DNA of 19,373 bases from JANNOG01 sp050329415 (GTDB lineage Bacteria > Actinomycetota > Actinomycetes > Actinomycetales > JBBAYJ01), in NCBI GenBank assembly GCA_050329415.1, contig JBHJOS010000090.1:1-19373 (forward strand), in the 5' to 3' direction. A program made the translations under genes and the position numbers. The notes beneath the pieces were generated by a model. It worked only from the letters and a program-made list of their open reading frames with translations, was not told the DNA's origin and ran no database searches. Each line of letters begins with the position of its first letter. The stretch's first letter is position 1. Positions 1 to 7,151 of this stretch are shown here, piece by piece.

Positions 1-48
1 ATCCCCCGGGTCCGGCCCATCCCCCGGGTCCGGCCCATCCCCCGGGCT
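1..48. repeat. 18-bp tandem repeat coding GDGPDP
   Basis: Two full copies (1-18 and 19-36) and a partial third copy (37-48) of an 18-bp unit are visible. The array may extend past the left edge. On the minus strand each unit encodes six residues, GDGPDP. Next to it, a 15-bp unit encoding DSDGG occurs about twice near 50-82. Both unit lengths are multiples of three, so copy-number changes would keep the frame. Confidence 0.85.
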
Positions 49-375
49 CCCACCATCGGAATCCCCACCATCGGAATCCGAGTCCTCCGGCGCCGAATCC
101 CCAGACCCCCCCGCCCCCACGACGGAGCAGTCCTCGAGAGGCAGACCGACCACCGCACGGATGGCGTTCGTGACCTGGCAGGAGAACTGGTTCGCCAACG
201 TCGCCGGATTCAGCAACAGGGCGAGGAGCAGCGCCAGGATCAGCGCCACGATCACCAGGGCGATCACCACCGGAATGCTTGCGAAGCCCCTCGTCTCCCC
301 GGTCAGCCGCAGGACGGCTCGCCGGGCGAACAACGGCGCGCCCCTCGTCAACTCCAGCCTCTCGCCCATGCCCAT
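1..375 (-). CDS. Pilin-like single-pass membrane protein, C-terminally incomplete
   Basis: I do not recognise a named family. The visible 125 residues start at an ATG sharing one base with the tadC stop (TGATG), so this is the last visible gene of the Tad operon. A basic N-terminus (about 1-29) is followed by G30-F31-A-S-I-P and a long hydrophobic segment (about 35-56). That resembles the class III signal/TM core of the pilin-like proteins at the other end of the locus. After the membrane comes a short segment with two cysteines (C66, C83; a disulfide is possible outside the cell). An acidic Gly/Asp/Pro/Ser tail follows, made of short repeats (DSDGG, then GDGPDP) that still continue at the window edge. 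A second ATG two codons in is an alternative start. It may be a minor pilin or surface stalk protein; the function is inferred from context only. Confidence 0.7.
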   Translation of the reverse strand, partial: MGMGERLELTRGAPLFARRAVLRLTGETRGFASIPVVIALVIVALILALLLALLLNPATLANQFSCQVTNAIRAVVGLPLEDCSVVGAGGSGDSAPEDSDSDGGDSDGGSPGDGPDPGDGPDPGD

Positions 376-1253
376 CACACCCCCAACTGCCCGAACGTGT
401 CGATAGCGGTCGCGATGAGGACGGTGAGCATCACGCCGAGCACGGCCGGCAAGGTCAGGAAGACGAGCACGAGCCCCGCCCTGGTCCCTGCGTTCTGCGC
501 CGCGATCTTGATCGTCACCACGGACTCCGCCCGGACGTCCTCGGCGATGTCGCTCAACGCCCGAGCCACGGGGACACCGAGGTCGTAGTTCTGCCGGACC
601 GTGGCGACGACGCGCTTGACGGTCGGCGCTGACGATCGCTCGACGAGGTCCTGGAAGGCGTCGCGCGGCGTGTAGCCGAACTCGAGCTGGTTGAGCAGTA
701 GACGCATCTCCTCGCCGAGCGGACCGGTCAGTCGAGAGCTGACCCGGGACAGGGCGTGGCGGAACGTCAGTCCGGAGGCGAGGAGAATGGACATCAACTC
801 GAGGAACGGCGGCATGTCCCGCTCCATCAGGCTCTGTCGGCGCCTCACCTCGCTTCCGAGTTGCAGGACGGGAAGGACCGCCGCGGCCAGCACGAGGACG
901 AGGCCGAATCTCGCGAACTCCAGCGCCGCGAGCCAGGCAAGTCCTCCGAGGCTCACCACGACGAGGCCCAGGTGCCGCTCGGCGAACACCGCGACGGGAA
1001 CCGATGCCCCTTGCCCGGACTTCACGAGCCACCGGGACACCAGTGCCCGGTAGGCGCGCACGCGCCCCACCACCAGAGTGGCCGGCGGTCTCCCGAGAAA
1101 GCGGACAGCACGGTCGAGGGGACGTGACCGGTCGGCGCCCGCGACCTTCAGCGAGTTCAGCGGTCCGGGGTCCCTGACGAGGGTCGCCCCCACCACGGCG
1201 ACGACGACCGTCGCGGCGGCCAGGACGCCGAGCTGGAGCGGCACGACCGTCAT
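375..1253 (-). CDS. tadC: TadC-like Tad pilus platform protein (T2SF/GspF domain)
   Basis: An inner-membrane platform protein of 292 residues, expected to couple the TadA ATPase to pilin extrusion. Hydrophobic segments lie near residues 5-23, 100-132 and 258-282. A GspF-type cytoplasmic domain (about 140-255) begins with a DMPPFLELMSILLASGLTFRHAL stretch (first part of the helical bundle) and contains the G-Y-T-P-R-D-A-F turn typical of TadC. The ATG start overlaps the tadB stop in an ATGA (1250-1253), which fixes the start and implies coupling. The open frame continues upstream into tadB sequence, but that extension has no pilus-like content. TadB and TadC are paralogues; this copy is called TadC because it is second in order. 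Confidence 0.9.
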   Translation of the reverse strand: MTVVPLQLGVLAAATVVVAVVGATLVRDPGPLNSLKVAGADRSRPLDRAVRFLGRPPATLVVGRVRAYRALVSRWLVKSGQGASVPVAVFAERHLGLVVVSLGGLAWLAALEFARFGLVLVLAAAVLPVLQLGSEVRRRQSLMERDMPPFLELMSILLASGLTFRHALSRVSSRLTGPLGEEMRLLLNQLEFGYTPRDAFQDLVERSSAPTVKRVVATVRQNYDLGVPVARALSDIAEDVRAESVVTIKIAAQNAGTRAGLVLVFLTLPAVLGVMLTVLIATAIDTFGQLGV

Positions 1254-2170
1254 GACGGCAACCGGACGATTCGCCGGACGATCGGGACCGACGCGACGAG
1301 CAGCAGCGCGGACACGGCGAACACGGCGGCGATCACGGGTTCCTGCAGCGCCCGCTCGAGGCCCCCGTCGGTGATCCTGTTGATGAGGACCACGCCGCCG
1401 AAGCCCAGCATCACACCGACATAGGCCTGGCCGCTCAGGCCCGCAGTGATGCTGCGCGCCTCGCGACGGGCGCGCCGCGACATCTCGAGTCCGACACCGA
1501 GACGGGTCAGCAGCGCGACGAGGTCTCCGCCGGTCCGCTGCTGGATCGCGATCGCGGAGATGACGATGTCGAGATCCCGCGACCGGATCCGGGACCCGAA
1601 GTCCTCCAGCGCGGCCGGCAGCGGCCGGCCGAAGTCCAGAGACGCCACGAGGCGCCGGAGCTCCGTGGAGATCGGCTCCCCGACGTCGTCCGCCGCCTGG
1701 GTGAGCGACGCGCTGACGGAGAGGCCCGCCTTGGCCCCGCCGGCGAGCAGCCGGACGACGTCCGGGATCTGGGCGACGATCTGCTCCCGGCGGCGGCGAG
1801 CCAGCTCGCTGACGAGCGACCAGACCGCCCACGGGACGAGCAGGATCGTCAGCGGGCGAGCCGCGGTCGGTCCCAGGAGTGCCTCGAGGACTTGCAGCGT
1901 GAGATAGCCCAGCAGGGACGTGAGCAGGACGAGGTCCGTGATCCCCAGCGGCAGCCGAGCCAGGCGCGCCTGCCGGGCCAGCGCGCCGAGACCGGGGATG
2001 CGCTCGAGGGCCGCATCGGTCCTCGACCAGCGCCCGGGGTTCGGTGTCGGGCCGCCGAGTCGGCGGCGGATGCTCTCCGCCTCACCGAGGAGCAGCCAGC
2101 GGTGGACGCCGTAGGCGATGGCCAGACATGTCGTCGTCAACGCCGCGACGTAGGCGGGGCCGAGGCTCAC
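1250..2170 (-). CDS. tadB: TadB-like Tad pilus platform protein (T2SF/GspF domain)
   Basis: Membrane platform protein of 306 residues. An N-terminal TM helix (about 5-22) is followed by a charged linker, a hydrophobic pair (about 75-115), a GspF-type domain (about 125-245, beginning QIPDVVRLLAGGAKAGLSV) and two C-terminal helices. The QQRTGGDL turn is a hallmark of the T2SF domain. The start is a GTG overlapping the tadA stop (GTGA, 2167-2170). It partners the following TadC to form the hetero-oligomeric base on which the TadA hexamer works. An in-frame extension upstream to about 2566 is only an open shadow of tadA. Confidence 0.9.
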   Translation of the reverse strand: MSLGPAYVAALTTTCLAIAYGVHRWLLLGEAESIRRRLGGPTPNPGRWSRTDAALERIPGLGALARQARLARLPLGITDLVLLTSLLGYLTLQVLEALLGPTAARPLTILLVPWAVWSLVSELARRRREQIVAQIPDVVRLLAGGAKAGLSVSASLTQAADDVGEPISTELRRLVASLDFGRPLPAALEDFGSRIRSRDLDIVISAIAIQQRTGGDLVALLTRLGVGLEMSRRARREARSITAGLSGQAYVGVMLGFGGVVLINRITDGGLERALQEPVIAAVFAVSALLLVASVPIVRRIVRLPS

Positions 2171-3501
2171 CGGTCCGCCTCGCCGTCGAGCGGGACGGCC
2201 CGCAAGCGCTGGGCGGCCGGCGGCGTGCCCGGTGGCTCCTCGTGGGACGCCGGGGACAGGTCGAGCCCCCCGCGGCGAAGCCGCTCGAGATGGCGACCGG
2301 TCAGCTGCGAGGCGGACGCCATGAGGCCATGCGCAGGCGACCAGAGGGGCACAATGTCGAAGTCGCTTCGCCCGAACGACGGCATGGCGACGATCTCGAT
2401 CACCCGTCGGCTCCCGTCGGCCATCCGGGAGAGCTGGACGATGATCTCGACCGCGGAGTTCACCTGGTCGTGGATCGACTCGTTCGCGATCTTCACGTCC
2501 GACATTGCCGCCAGGGTCTCGAGTCGGCTCAGCGACTGCGATGCCGAGTTGGCGTGGATCGTGCACAGCGAACCCTCGTGACCGGTGTTCATCGCCTGCA
2601 GCATGTCGAGGGTCTCACCGCCCCTGACCTCTCCCACGATGATCCGGTCAGGGCGCATGCGCAGGCTGTTGCGCACCAGGTCGCGAATGGACACGGCACC
2701 GCGTCCCTCGGTGTTCGGCGGCCTGCCCTCGAGGCTCACCGTGTGTGGCTGCTGGAGGACGAGTTCGGCCGAGTCCTCGATGGTGACGATGCGCTCGTGA
2801 TCAGGGATCGAGGCGCTCAGGGCGTTGAGGAACGTCGTCTTCCCCGAGCCTGTGCCGCCGGACACGACGATGTTCAGCTTGCCCATCACGCAGGCTCCCA
2901 GCAGCTCGGCCGCGCGGTCGTCGAGGGAACCGAGCGCCACAAGCTCCGCCATGGTGTAGAGCCGCGGGAACCTGCGGATGGTGATGGTCGGCCCGCGCAG
3001 CGCGAGCGGTGGGATGACCACGTTGACCCGCTCGCCGGTCGGCAGTCGCGCGTCCACCATCGGGGACGATTCGTCGACCCGCCGGTTGACCCGGTTCACG
3101 ATGCGGTCGATGACGTTGTAGAGCTGTGTCTCGGTGCTGAACGAGGCGTCGAGTCGCTGGACCGCGCCGGCCCGCTCGACCCAGATCTCGTCCGCTCCGT
3201 TGACCATGATCTCGGTGATGCTGCTGTCCTCGAGCAGTGGCTCCAGGACCCCCAGCCCGAGTGCCTCGTCGACCACCTGCCTGATGAGGGTCAGCCGACG
3301 AGCCGAGGTGAACACCTTTCCCGACCTCGCGAGGATGCCCGTCAGCAGCCGCTCCAGCGCCGCCCGCCGCTGCTGCGGGCCGAGATCGCGCAGGGAGTCG
3401 AAGTCGAGCTGACCCATGAGTTGCTCCCGCAGCCACGCTGTCTGGCTGTCCGCCTTCAGGGTCCGGGCCTCGGGGCCGGTGACCCGGTCCCGCAGGCTCA
3501 C
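2167..3501 (-). CDS. tadA: TadA/CpaF secretion ATPase
   Basis: A cytoplasmic hexameric ATPase of 444 residues that powers assembly of Flp/Tad pili. The N-terminal domain (about 30-200) includes the ITEIMVNG segment typical of CpaF. The catalytic core has Walker A GGTGSGKT (215-222), the Asp-box region IEDSAEL (241-247), a Walker B region RIIVGEVR (286-293) and the His box GHEGSLCTIHAN (307-318). All key residues are present. The start is a GTG overlapping the preceding TadE-like gene by a GTGA. The last 40 residues are Pro/Arg-rich and poorly conserved in character. This is the gene that makes the Tad assignment of the locus secure. Confidence 0.97.
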   Translation of the reverse strand: MSLRDRVTGPEARTLKADSQTAWLREQLMGQLDFDSLRDLGPQQRRAALERLLTGILARSGKVFTSARRLTLIRQVVDEALGLGVLEPLLEDSSITEIMVNGADEIWVERAGAVQRLDASFSTETQLYNVIDRIVNRVNRRVDESSPMVDARLPTGERVNVVIPPLALRGPTITIRRFPRLYTMAELVALGSLDDRAAELLGACVMGKLNIVVSGGTGSGKTTFLNALSASIPDHERIVTIEDSAELVLQQPHTVSLEGRPPNTEGRGAVSIRDLVRNSLRMRPDRIIVGEVRGGETLDMLQAMNTGHEGSLCTIHANSASQSLSRLETLAAMSDVKIANESIHDQVNSAVEIIVQLSRMADGSRRVIEIVAMPSFGRSDFDIVPLWSPAHGLMASASQLTGRHLERLRRGGLDLSPASHEEPPGTPPAAQRLRAVPLDGEADR

Positions 3502-3842
3502 GGCGCCCCCTCGGCCGGCAGCTCGGCGGAGGCCTCGATCCGACCGATGGCCCGCCCCACCCCGACCAGGGAAGCCGGCGCCACGCTCACGATGATCTCG
3601 TCGTCCTCGACCTCGACCCGGGCGTCGCGGAGCAGCCCCGTGCTCAGCGACGCCCCGGCGGCCGACTCCGGGCTGATCCCGACTGCGGCGGCCCCCTCGC
3701 GGGCGGCGATGTCCGCACGCCCCCAGGCGTAGGCGGCCAGCCCGAGGTCGACGCAGGTCACGAAGACCAGGAGCATCACGGGCACCACGGCCACCAGCAG
3801 CACGACGCTGGTGAAGCCGCCGTCACGAGCCGGCCGGGGCAT
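3498..3842 (-). CDS. TadE-like minor pseudopilin
   Basis: A protein of 114 residues. A short basic N-terminus ends in D7-G8-G9-F10, matching a class III (prepilin peptidase) signal with cleavage after G9. A hydrophobic helix (about 13-35) follows, then an AAREGAAA helix and a small extracytoplasmic domain with a DEIIVSV strand. The domain aligns by eye with the C-terminal part of the preceding fusion protein (AARAVSEGA, then DRVVVSV), so the two are tandem TadE-family modules. Glu+5 of canonical pilins is absent here (Val). The ATG lies 20 bp inside the end of the preceding gene, and the stop overlaps the tadA start (GTGA). It would correspond to TadE or TadF of other loci. Confidence 0.85.
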   Translation of the reverse strand: MPRPARDGGFTSVVLLVAVVPVMLLVFVTCVDLGLAAYAWGRADIAAREGAAAVGISPESAAGASLSTGLLRDARVEVEDDEIIVSVAPASLVGVGRAIGRIEASAELPAEGAP

Positions 3843-5460
3843 CGTCGGTCACCCCCGCATCGCTGGTCATCGTGAACAGGGGTTCCCCGGTCAGCGGGAG
3901 CGCGGCCGGCACCGGGACCGAGACGACGACCCGGTCGCCGCGACGGCTCACCGTGGCCTCGGAGAGCAGGTCCCCCCCGGCTCGCAGGTCCTCCTGCACG
4001 TTCTCGACGCTCGCACCCTCCGAGACGGCCCGGGCAGCCGCCGGAGTTCCCACGGCGAGCGTCGCTCCGGCCCAGGCCAGCAACAGCAGCTGCACGAGGA
4101 GCAGCACGCCCAGGACGAGCACGACCCCCGACGCCGCCACCTCGGCCGGCACTTCACCACTGTCCGTACCCACGGTCGCCCGGACCGCGGACAGCGGCGG
4201 CGCCACGCTCCCGCCCCCGACCGTGGCGGGCTGCCCTGCGGCCGCCTCCTCGGTCGTCGCCGTGGCGGGCCGCGGTCGGCGACGGCGCCACAGGGGAGCG
4301 AACCCGCTGCGTTTCGGCGGCAGGACACCGAAGTGACGGGCGAGATCGACGAAGGGCCTCGCGAGCGTGCGGTGCCGGCGCAGGCCCGACGCGCCCTCGT
4401 TGGCCAGCGGCTCGAGCAGGGAGAAGGCCGCGGGCACCGCAACTCGGCACACCGGCATTGCGGCCGTCTGGCCGACCAGTCGCGGCTGGACGGCGGCCCC
4501 CCTGCTGACACGGTTCAGCACGAGCTCGACGGTGTCCGTCCGCCGGGCGTCGAGTCGTTCCCAGGTCTCGACCATCCGGTGCGCGGCTCGCAGCGCCAGC
4601 AGGTCGGGAGTGGCGACGAGGGCGATCCGGTCGGCGAGCTCGACCGCGGGCAGGGCGGCCTCCACGACGTGGCTCCCGCAGTCCACCACGACGACGTCGA
4701 ACATGCTGCGCAGGACCCCGATCGTGCGCCGGACGACGCTCGGGGTGATCAGCTCTGTCTCGGTGACGTCCTCGGGCGAGAAGAGGATCCTCACGCCGGA
4801 CTCGTGCGGGTAGAGCACGGGCTGCAGGACGCCGGGGCTGAGCTCGTCCGACAGGTCCACGAGCTCACGCAGGGTCCGCGTCGCGTCCGTCCCGAGATAG
4901 GCGGCGAGGTCCGCGCCGTACAGGTCGAGGTCGACCAGGCACACCCGCCGGTCCCTCGGCCCGGTCGCGACGAACGCGAGCTGGGTCGCGATCGTGGTCG
5001 CGCCCACCCCGCCCTTCGCCCCGACGACGGTGAGGACCGTGCCGAGCTCGTCGAAGCTCCGCTTGGCCTCCGAGCCGAGCCTGACCGTGCGCGACCACCA
5101 CGCCCCGGCGGTGAGCCGCGCCGTGACATCGGCGAGCGACGGGGGAAGCGTCACCAGGGACCGGACGCCGGCATCGCCCGCGGCGGCATAGAGCTCGACG
5201 CTGGGCTCCCGGGACAGGAGCACGACACTGACCCACGGCAGCCGCTCGACCAGGTCCCGCGAGACCGTCAGGGCCGGGGACGGACCGAAGTCCTCGTGCA
5301 GCAGGACCACGTCCGGCTCGTGGTCGAGCACCGCGGCCAGCAGCGCCTCCGGGGTCGTCGCCACCGCCCGCACGTCGAAGCCCGGGTCGCTGTCCAGGAG
5401 GTCCTCGACCGGCCGGGCGTCGCGCACGCTCCTCGTCCCGAGGACGACCGAGACACTCAC
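3823..5460 (-). CDS. TadZ/CpaE ATPase fused to a TadE-like pseudopilin
   Basis: One uninterrupted frame of 545 residues. Residues 1-120 resemble a degenerate receiver domain, as in CpaE. Residues 140-390 are a MinD/ParA-type ATPase with the deviant Walker A KGGVGATT (149-156), VDLDLYGADLAAYLG (176-190, the switch region) and VVVVDCG (256-262). This is the cytoplasmic localisation factor of Tad systems. A basic then Ala/Thr/Pro-rich linker (391-434) leads to S434-G435-E436-V-P-A-E440, a TM helix (about 443-470) and a TadE-like domain to the end. No stop, and no convincing internal Shine-Dalgarno plus start, separates the halves; the only internal options are GTG codons such as V430. The start is a GTG overlapping cpaB (GTGA). 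G435 with Glu at +5 fits a prepilin peptidase site, so the product could be cut into TadZ and TadE. Confidence 0.9.
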   Translation of the reverse strand: MSVSVVLGTRSVRDARPVEDLLDSDPGFDVRAVATTPEALLAAVLDHEPDVVLLHEDFGPSPALTVSRDLVERLPWVSVVLLSREPSVELYAAAGDAGVRSLVTLPPSLADVTARLTAGAWWSRTVRLGSEAKRSFDELGTVLTVVGAKGGVGATTIATQLAFVATGPRDRRVCLVDLDLYGADLAAYLGTDATRTLRELVDLSDELSPGVLQPVLYPHESGVRILFSPEDVTETELITPSVVRRTIGVLRSMFDVVVVDCGSHVVEAALPAVELADRIALVATPDLLALRAAHRMVETWERLDARRTDTVELVLNRVSRGAAVQPRLVGQTAAMPVCRVAVPAAFSLLEPLANEGASGLRRHRTLARPFVDLARHFGVLPPKRSGFAPLWRRRRPRPATATTEEAAAGQPATVGGGSVAPPLSAVRATVGTDSGEVPAEVAASGVVLVLGVLLLVQLLLLAWAGATLAVGTPAAARAVSEGASVENVQEDLRAGGDLLSEATVSRRGDRVVVSVPVPAALPLTGEPLFTMTSDAGVTDDAPAGS

Positions 5461-6080
5461 AGCCCGACCTCGTCGGGCGAGAGCCGGCTCACGACGAGGG
5501 CCTCGGCCGAGGCCCTCGCCCTCGCCAGCTGGCGGATGTCCTCCGGGGAGACGGCCAGGGTCACGACCTGGGACAGGTCCTCGGGGTCCACGCGACCGAC
5601 GGCGATGACCCGTGCCGCCTCCACCACGACGACCGACTCGACGCCCTGATCCTGGGGGTAGGCGGCCACGATGTCGACGATGTCGTCGACCTGAACGGTC
5701 CCGCCCAGCGAGGCCTCGACGTCGGCGAACAGCGTCACCGCGCGCTCGCCGAACACCAGCACGGGCGGATCGGTCAGCGACGGGTCCTGAAGGTAGGTCC
5801 CGGCCGGCAGCGGCAGCGGCGAGACCCGGCCGCTCACCTCCTCGACCGAGGTGAGCGCGTCCGGCGGAGCGAAGACCTCGGGCACCTGGATCACCTCGAG
5901 GCTTGCCGCGTCGATGGGCGCGTAGGGCTCGATGTCGGCGGCCGCCACGACGACGCCCTGGCGGGGTCCGAGTTGCCGTGCGACGCCCTGGGTGTACCCC
6001 ACGACGGCGAGGAAGGACACCACCGCCCCGACCACGGCGAGCCCGAGGATGACCAGCCCCCGGCGCTGTCTCGGGCTCAC
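5457..6080 (-). CDS. cpaB: CpaB/RcpC-like Flp pilus assembly protein (SAF domain)
   Basis: 207 residues. A basic N-terminus and one TM helix (about 9-28) are followed by an extracytoplasmic SAF-like domain. That domain has VVVAAADIEPYAPIDAASLEV (about 40-60), then the L-P-L-P-A-G-T-Y-L segment and an RcpC-type domain with a VDDIVDIVAAYP strand. In Gram-negative systems CpaB works with the secretin. No secretin is present here, so it probably organises the pilus at the outer face of the cytoplasmic membrane or in the wall. The GTG start overlaps the stop of the LuxR-type gene (GTGA), and its stop overlaps the start of the TadZ-TadE fusion. It is shorter than typical proteobacterial CpaB. Confidence 0.88.
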   Translation of the reverse strand: MSPRQRRGLVILGLAVVGAVVSFLAVVGYTQGVARQLGPRQGVVVAAADIEPYAPIDAASLEVIQVPEVFAPPDALTSVEEVSGRVSPLPLPAGTYLQDPSLTDPPVLVFGERAVTLFADVEASLGGTVQVDDIVDIVAAYPQDQGVESVVVVEAARVIAVGRVDPEDLSQVVTLAVSPEDIRQLARARASAEALVVSRLSPDEVGL

Positions 6081-6352
6081 GGTCCGGACCCCGGCGTCAG
6101 GGTCGCCGGGGCGCCGCCCGGGTGGTGCGCGAGCCACCACAACGTCGCCTCGACCCGACCGGCGACCCCGATCTTGCCGTAGGACCGGCTGAGGTAGTTC
6201 CGCACCGTCCGGGTCGACAGGCACAGCTCGTCGGCGATCCCCCGGGTCGACAGCCCGCGGGCCACGGCCGCGAGGACCTCGGCCTCCCGGTCGGTCAGAA
6301 CCGATGCGCTGGACGCCGGGGCCGGCGTCGAGTCTGGTGACACGTTCACCAT
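6077..6352 (-). CDS. Stand-alone LuxR-type HTH DNA-binding protein
   Basis: A 91-residue protein that is almost entirely a LuxR/NarL C-terminal HTH domain (about 18-75: LTDREAEVLAAVARGLSTRG, then IADELCLSTRTVRNYLSRSY). There is no receiver or ligand-binding domain. The ATG at 6352 is chosen because GAGGA lies 7 nt before it. A GTG at 6433 would add 27 low-complexity residues but lacks a Shine-Dalgarno. It overlaps cpaB (GTGA), so it is cotranscribed with the assembly genes. It is likely an autoregulator or local regulator of pilus genes. A small inverted repeat lies 18 bp upstream of the start. Its target is not shown by sequence. Confidence 0.85.
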   Translation of the reverse strand: MVNVSPDSTPAPASSASVLTDREAEVLAAVARGLSTRGIADELCLSTRTVRNYLSRSYGKIGVAGRVEATLWWLAHHPGGAPATLTPGSGP

Positions 6353-6370
6353 CGGCGAGTCCTCACTCTC

Positions 6371-6382
6371 TGGCGAGCCAGT
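6371..6382. promoter_or_regulatory. Short inverted repeat upstream of the LuxR-type gene
   Basis: CTGGC-GA-GCCAG, five-base arms with a two-base centre, lies just upstream of the chosen start of the LuxR-type gene. It sits inside the only non-coding gap (127 bp) within the assembly part of the Tad locus. It could be an autoregulatory operator. In DNA this GC-rich, a 12-bp imperfect palindrome also arises by chance. Confidence 0.25.
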
Positions 6383-6479
6383 TCGTTTCGCGCTCGACCG
6401 CGAGGGTCCCTCCGATCGACCTCGGCGGGCCACGGCAGGGGTGCCCCGGTCGGCGCGTACTCGTGCCGGTCCCCGACGC

Positions 6480-7151
6480 TCATGTCGCGACCGGGCTCAC
6501 CCAGAGGGCCAGCAGGGTGGCCAGGCAGACCGACGGGCCGAGCGGCAGCCGGGTCATGAGTCCTCGCCGGCTGAGCAGGAGCCACCCGAGCAACGCGACG
6601 TTGAGGGCGAGCAGGAGCAGAAGCATGAGTCCCAGCCGCCCGACCGAGGGGTAGGCGAGGACGAGGGCTGCCAGCGCCAGGTAGCGGGCGTCCCCCATGC
6701 CGAGCGAGCGCGGCAGCACCAGGGCCACCACTGTCGTGAGGACGAGCATCCCGGCGTAGGCGGTGATTGCCGCCGTCAGCGATCCCGGTGCCGGGTCACG
6801 CAGGTGCCCCGCCACAAGCAGCCCGAGAACGCCCAGCGTTCCGGGGAGGACGACCGCGTTCGGGAGCCGGCCCACCCGAGCGTCCACGGCGGCGGCGAGC
6901 ACCAGGACACCGGCAAGAACCGCCTCGACGAACCCGGCGACCGTCGGCCCGGCCCGCCAGACCGTCACGGTCATGGCGACGCCACCCAGCAGTCCGAGCA
7001 GGAGTGCCCATCGCAGCCCGGCGTGCGGGACGTCCTCCGACGCCGGCCTCCCGGACCGGGCGGAGGGCTGGAACCTCAGCATCAGCGGCGCCAGGGCCGC
7101 CACGGCGAGGCCACCGGCGACACCGCACCCGACCGCGACCGCCGGGCTCAC
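6480..7151 (-). CDS. tadV: TadV/CpaA-type prepilin peptidase (A24 family)
   Basis: A polytopic membrane aspartic protease of 223 residues that removes class III leaders from Flp-type pilins and pseudopilins. The two catalytic aspartates are visible: D90 in VDARVGRLPN and D154 in the GMGD motif (151-154). The C-terminal LPLGPSV segment is also family-like. There is no CxxC methyltransferase-type domain, so it is a cleavage-only TadV-like enzyme. It does have about 50 extra N-terminal residues with a first TM helix. The start is a GTG overlapping the upstream zinc-ribbon gene (GTGA). Candidate substrates in the window are the pilin-like proteins at 8274-8504, 8102-8284, 3498-3842 and 1-375, and the TadZ-TadE fusion. 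Confidence 0.93.
   Translation of the reverse strand: MSPAVAVGCGVAGGLAVAALAPLMLRFQPSARSGRPASEDVPHAGLRWALLLGLLGGVAMTVTVWRAGPTVAGFVEAVLAGVLVLAAAVDARVGRLPNAVVLPGTLGVLGLLVAGHLRDPAPGSLTAAITAYAGMLVLTTVVALVLPRSLGMGDARYLALAALVLAYPSVGRLGLMLLLLLALNVALLGWLLLSRRGLMTRLPLGPSVCLATLLALWVSPVAT

Noticed and set aside
1..48. Tandem repeats as a possible CRISPR array
   Set aside because: Units are 18 bp, directly abutting with no spacers, and in frame with a coding sequence.
2044..3732. Long plus-strand open frame across tadA
   Set aside because: It is antisense to a gene with all TadA motifs, and its translation is Arg/Gly/Asp/His-rich with no domain. This is a high-GC shadow frame.
4150..4200. A separate tadE gene starting at a GTG inside the fusion
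   Set aside because: GTG codons exist (for example V430), but none has a convincing Shine-Dalgarno and there is no stop ending the ATPase. Kept as a caveat rather than a gene.
3811..5649. Long plus-strand open frame across the TadZ-TadE fusion
   Set aside because: Same low-complexity Arg/Gly/Pro composition, and it opposes a clear coding frame.
6353..6433. Longer LuxR-type protein starting at GTG 6433
   Set aside because: The extra 27 residues are low complexity, and the ATG at 6352 has a GAGGA at good spacing.
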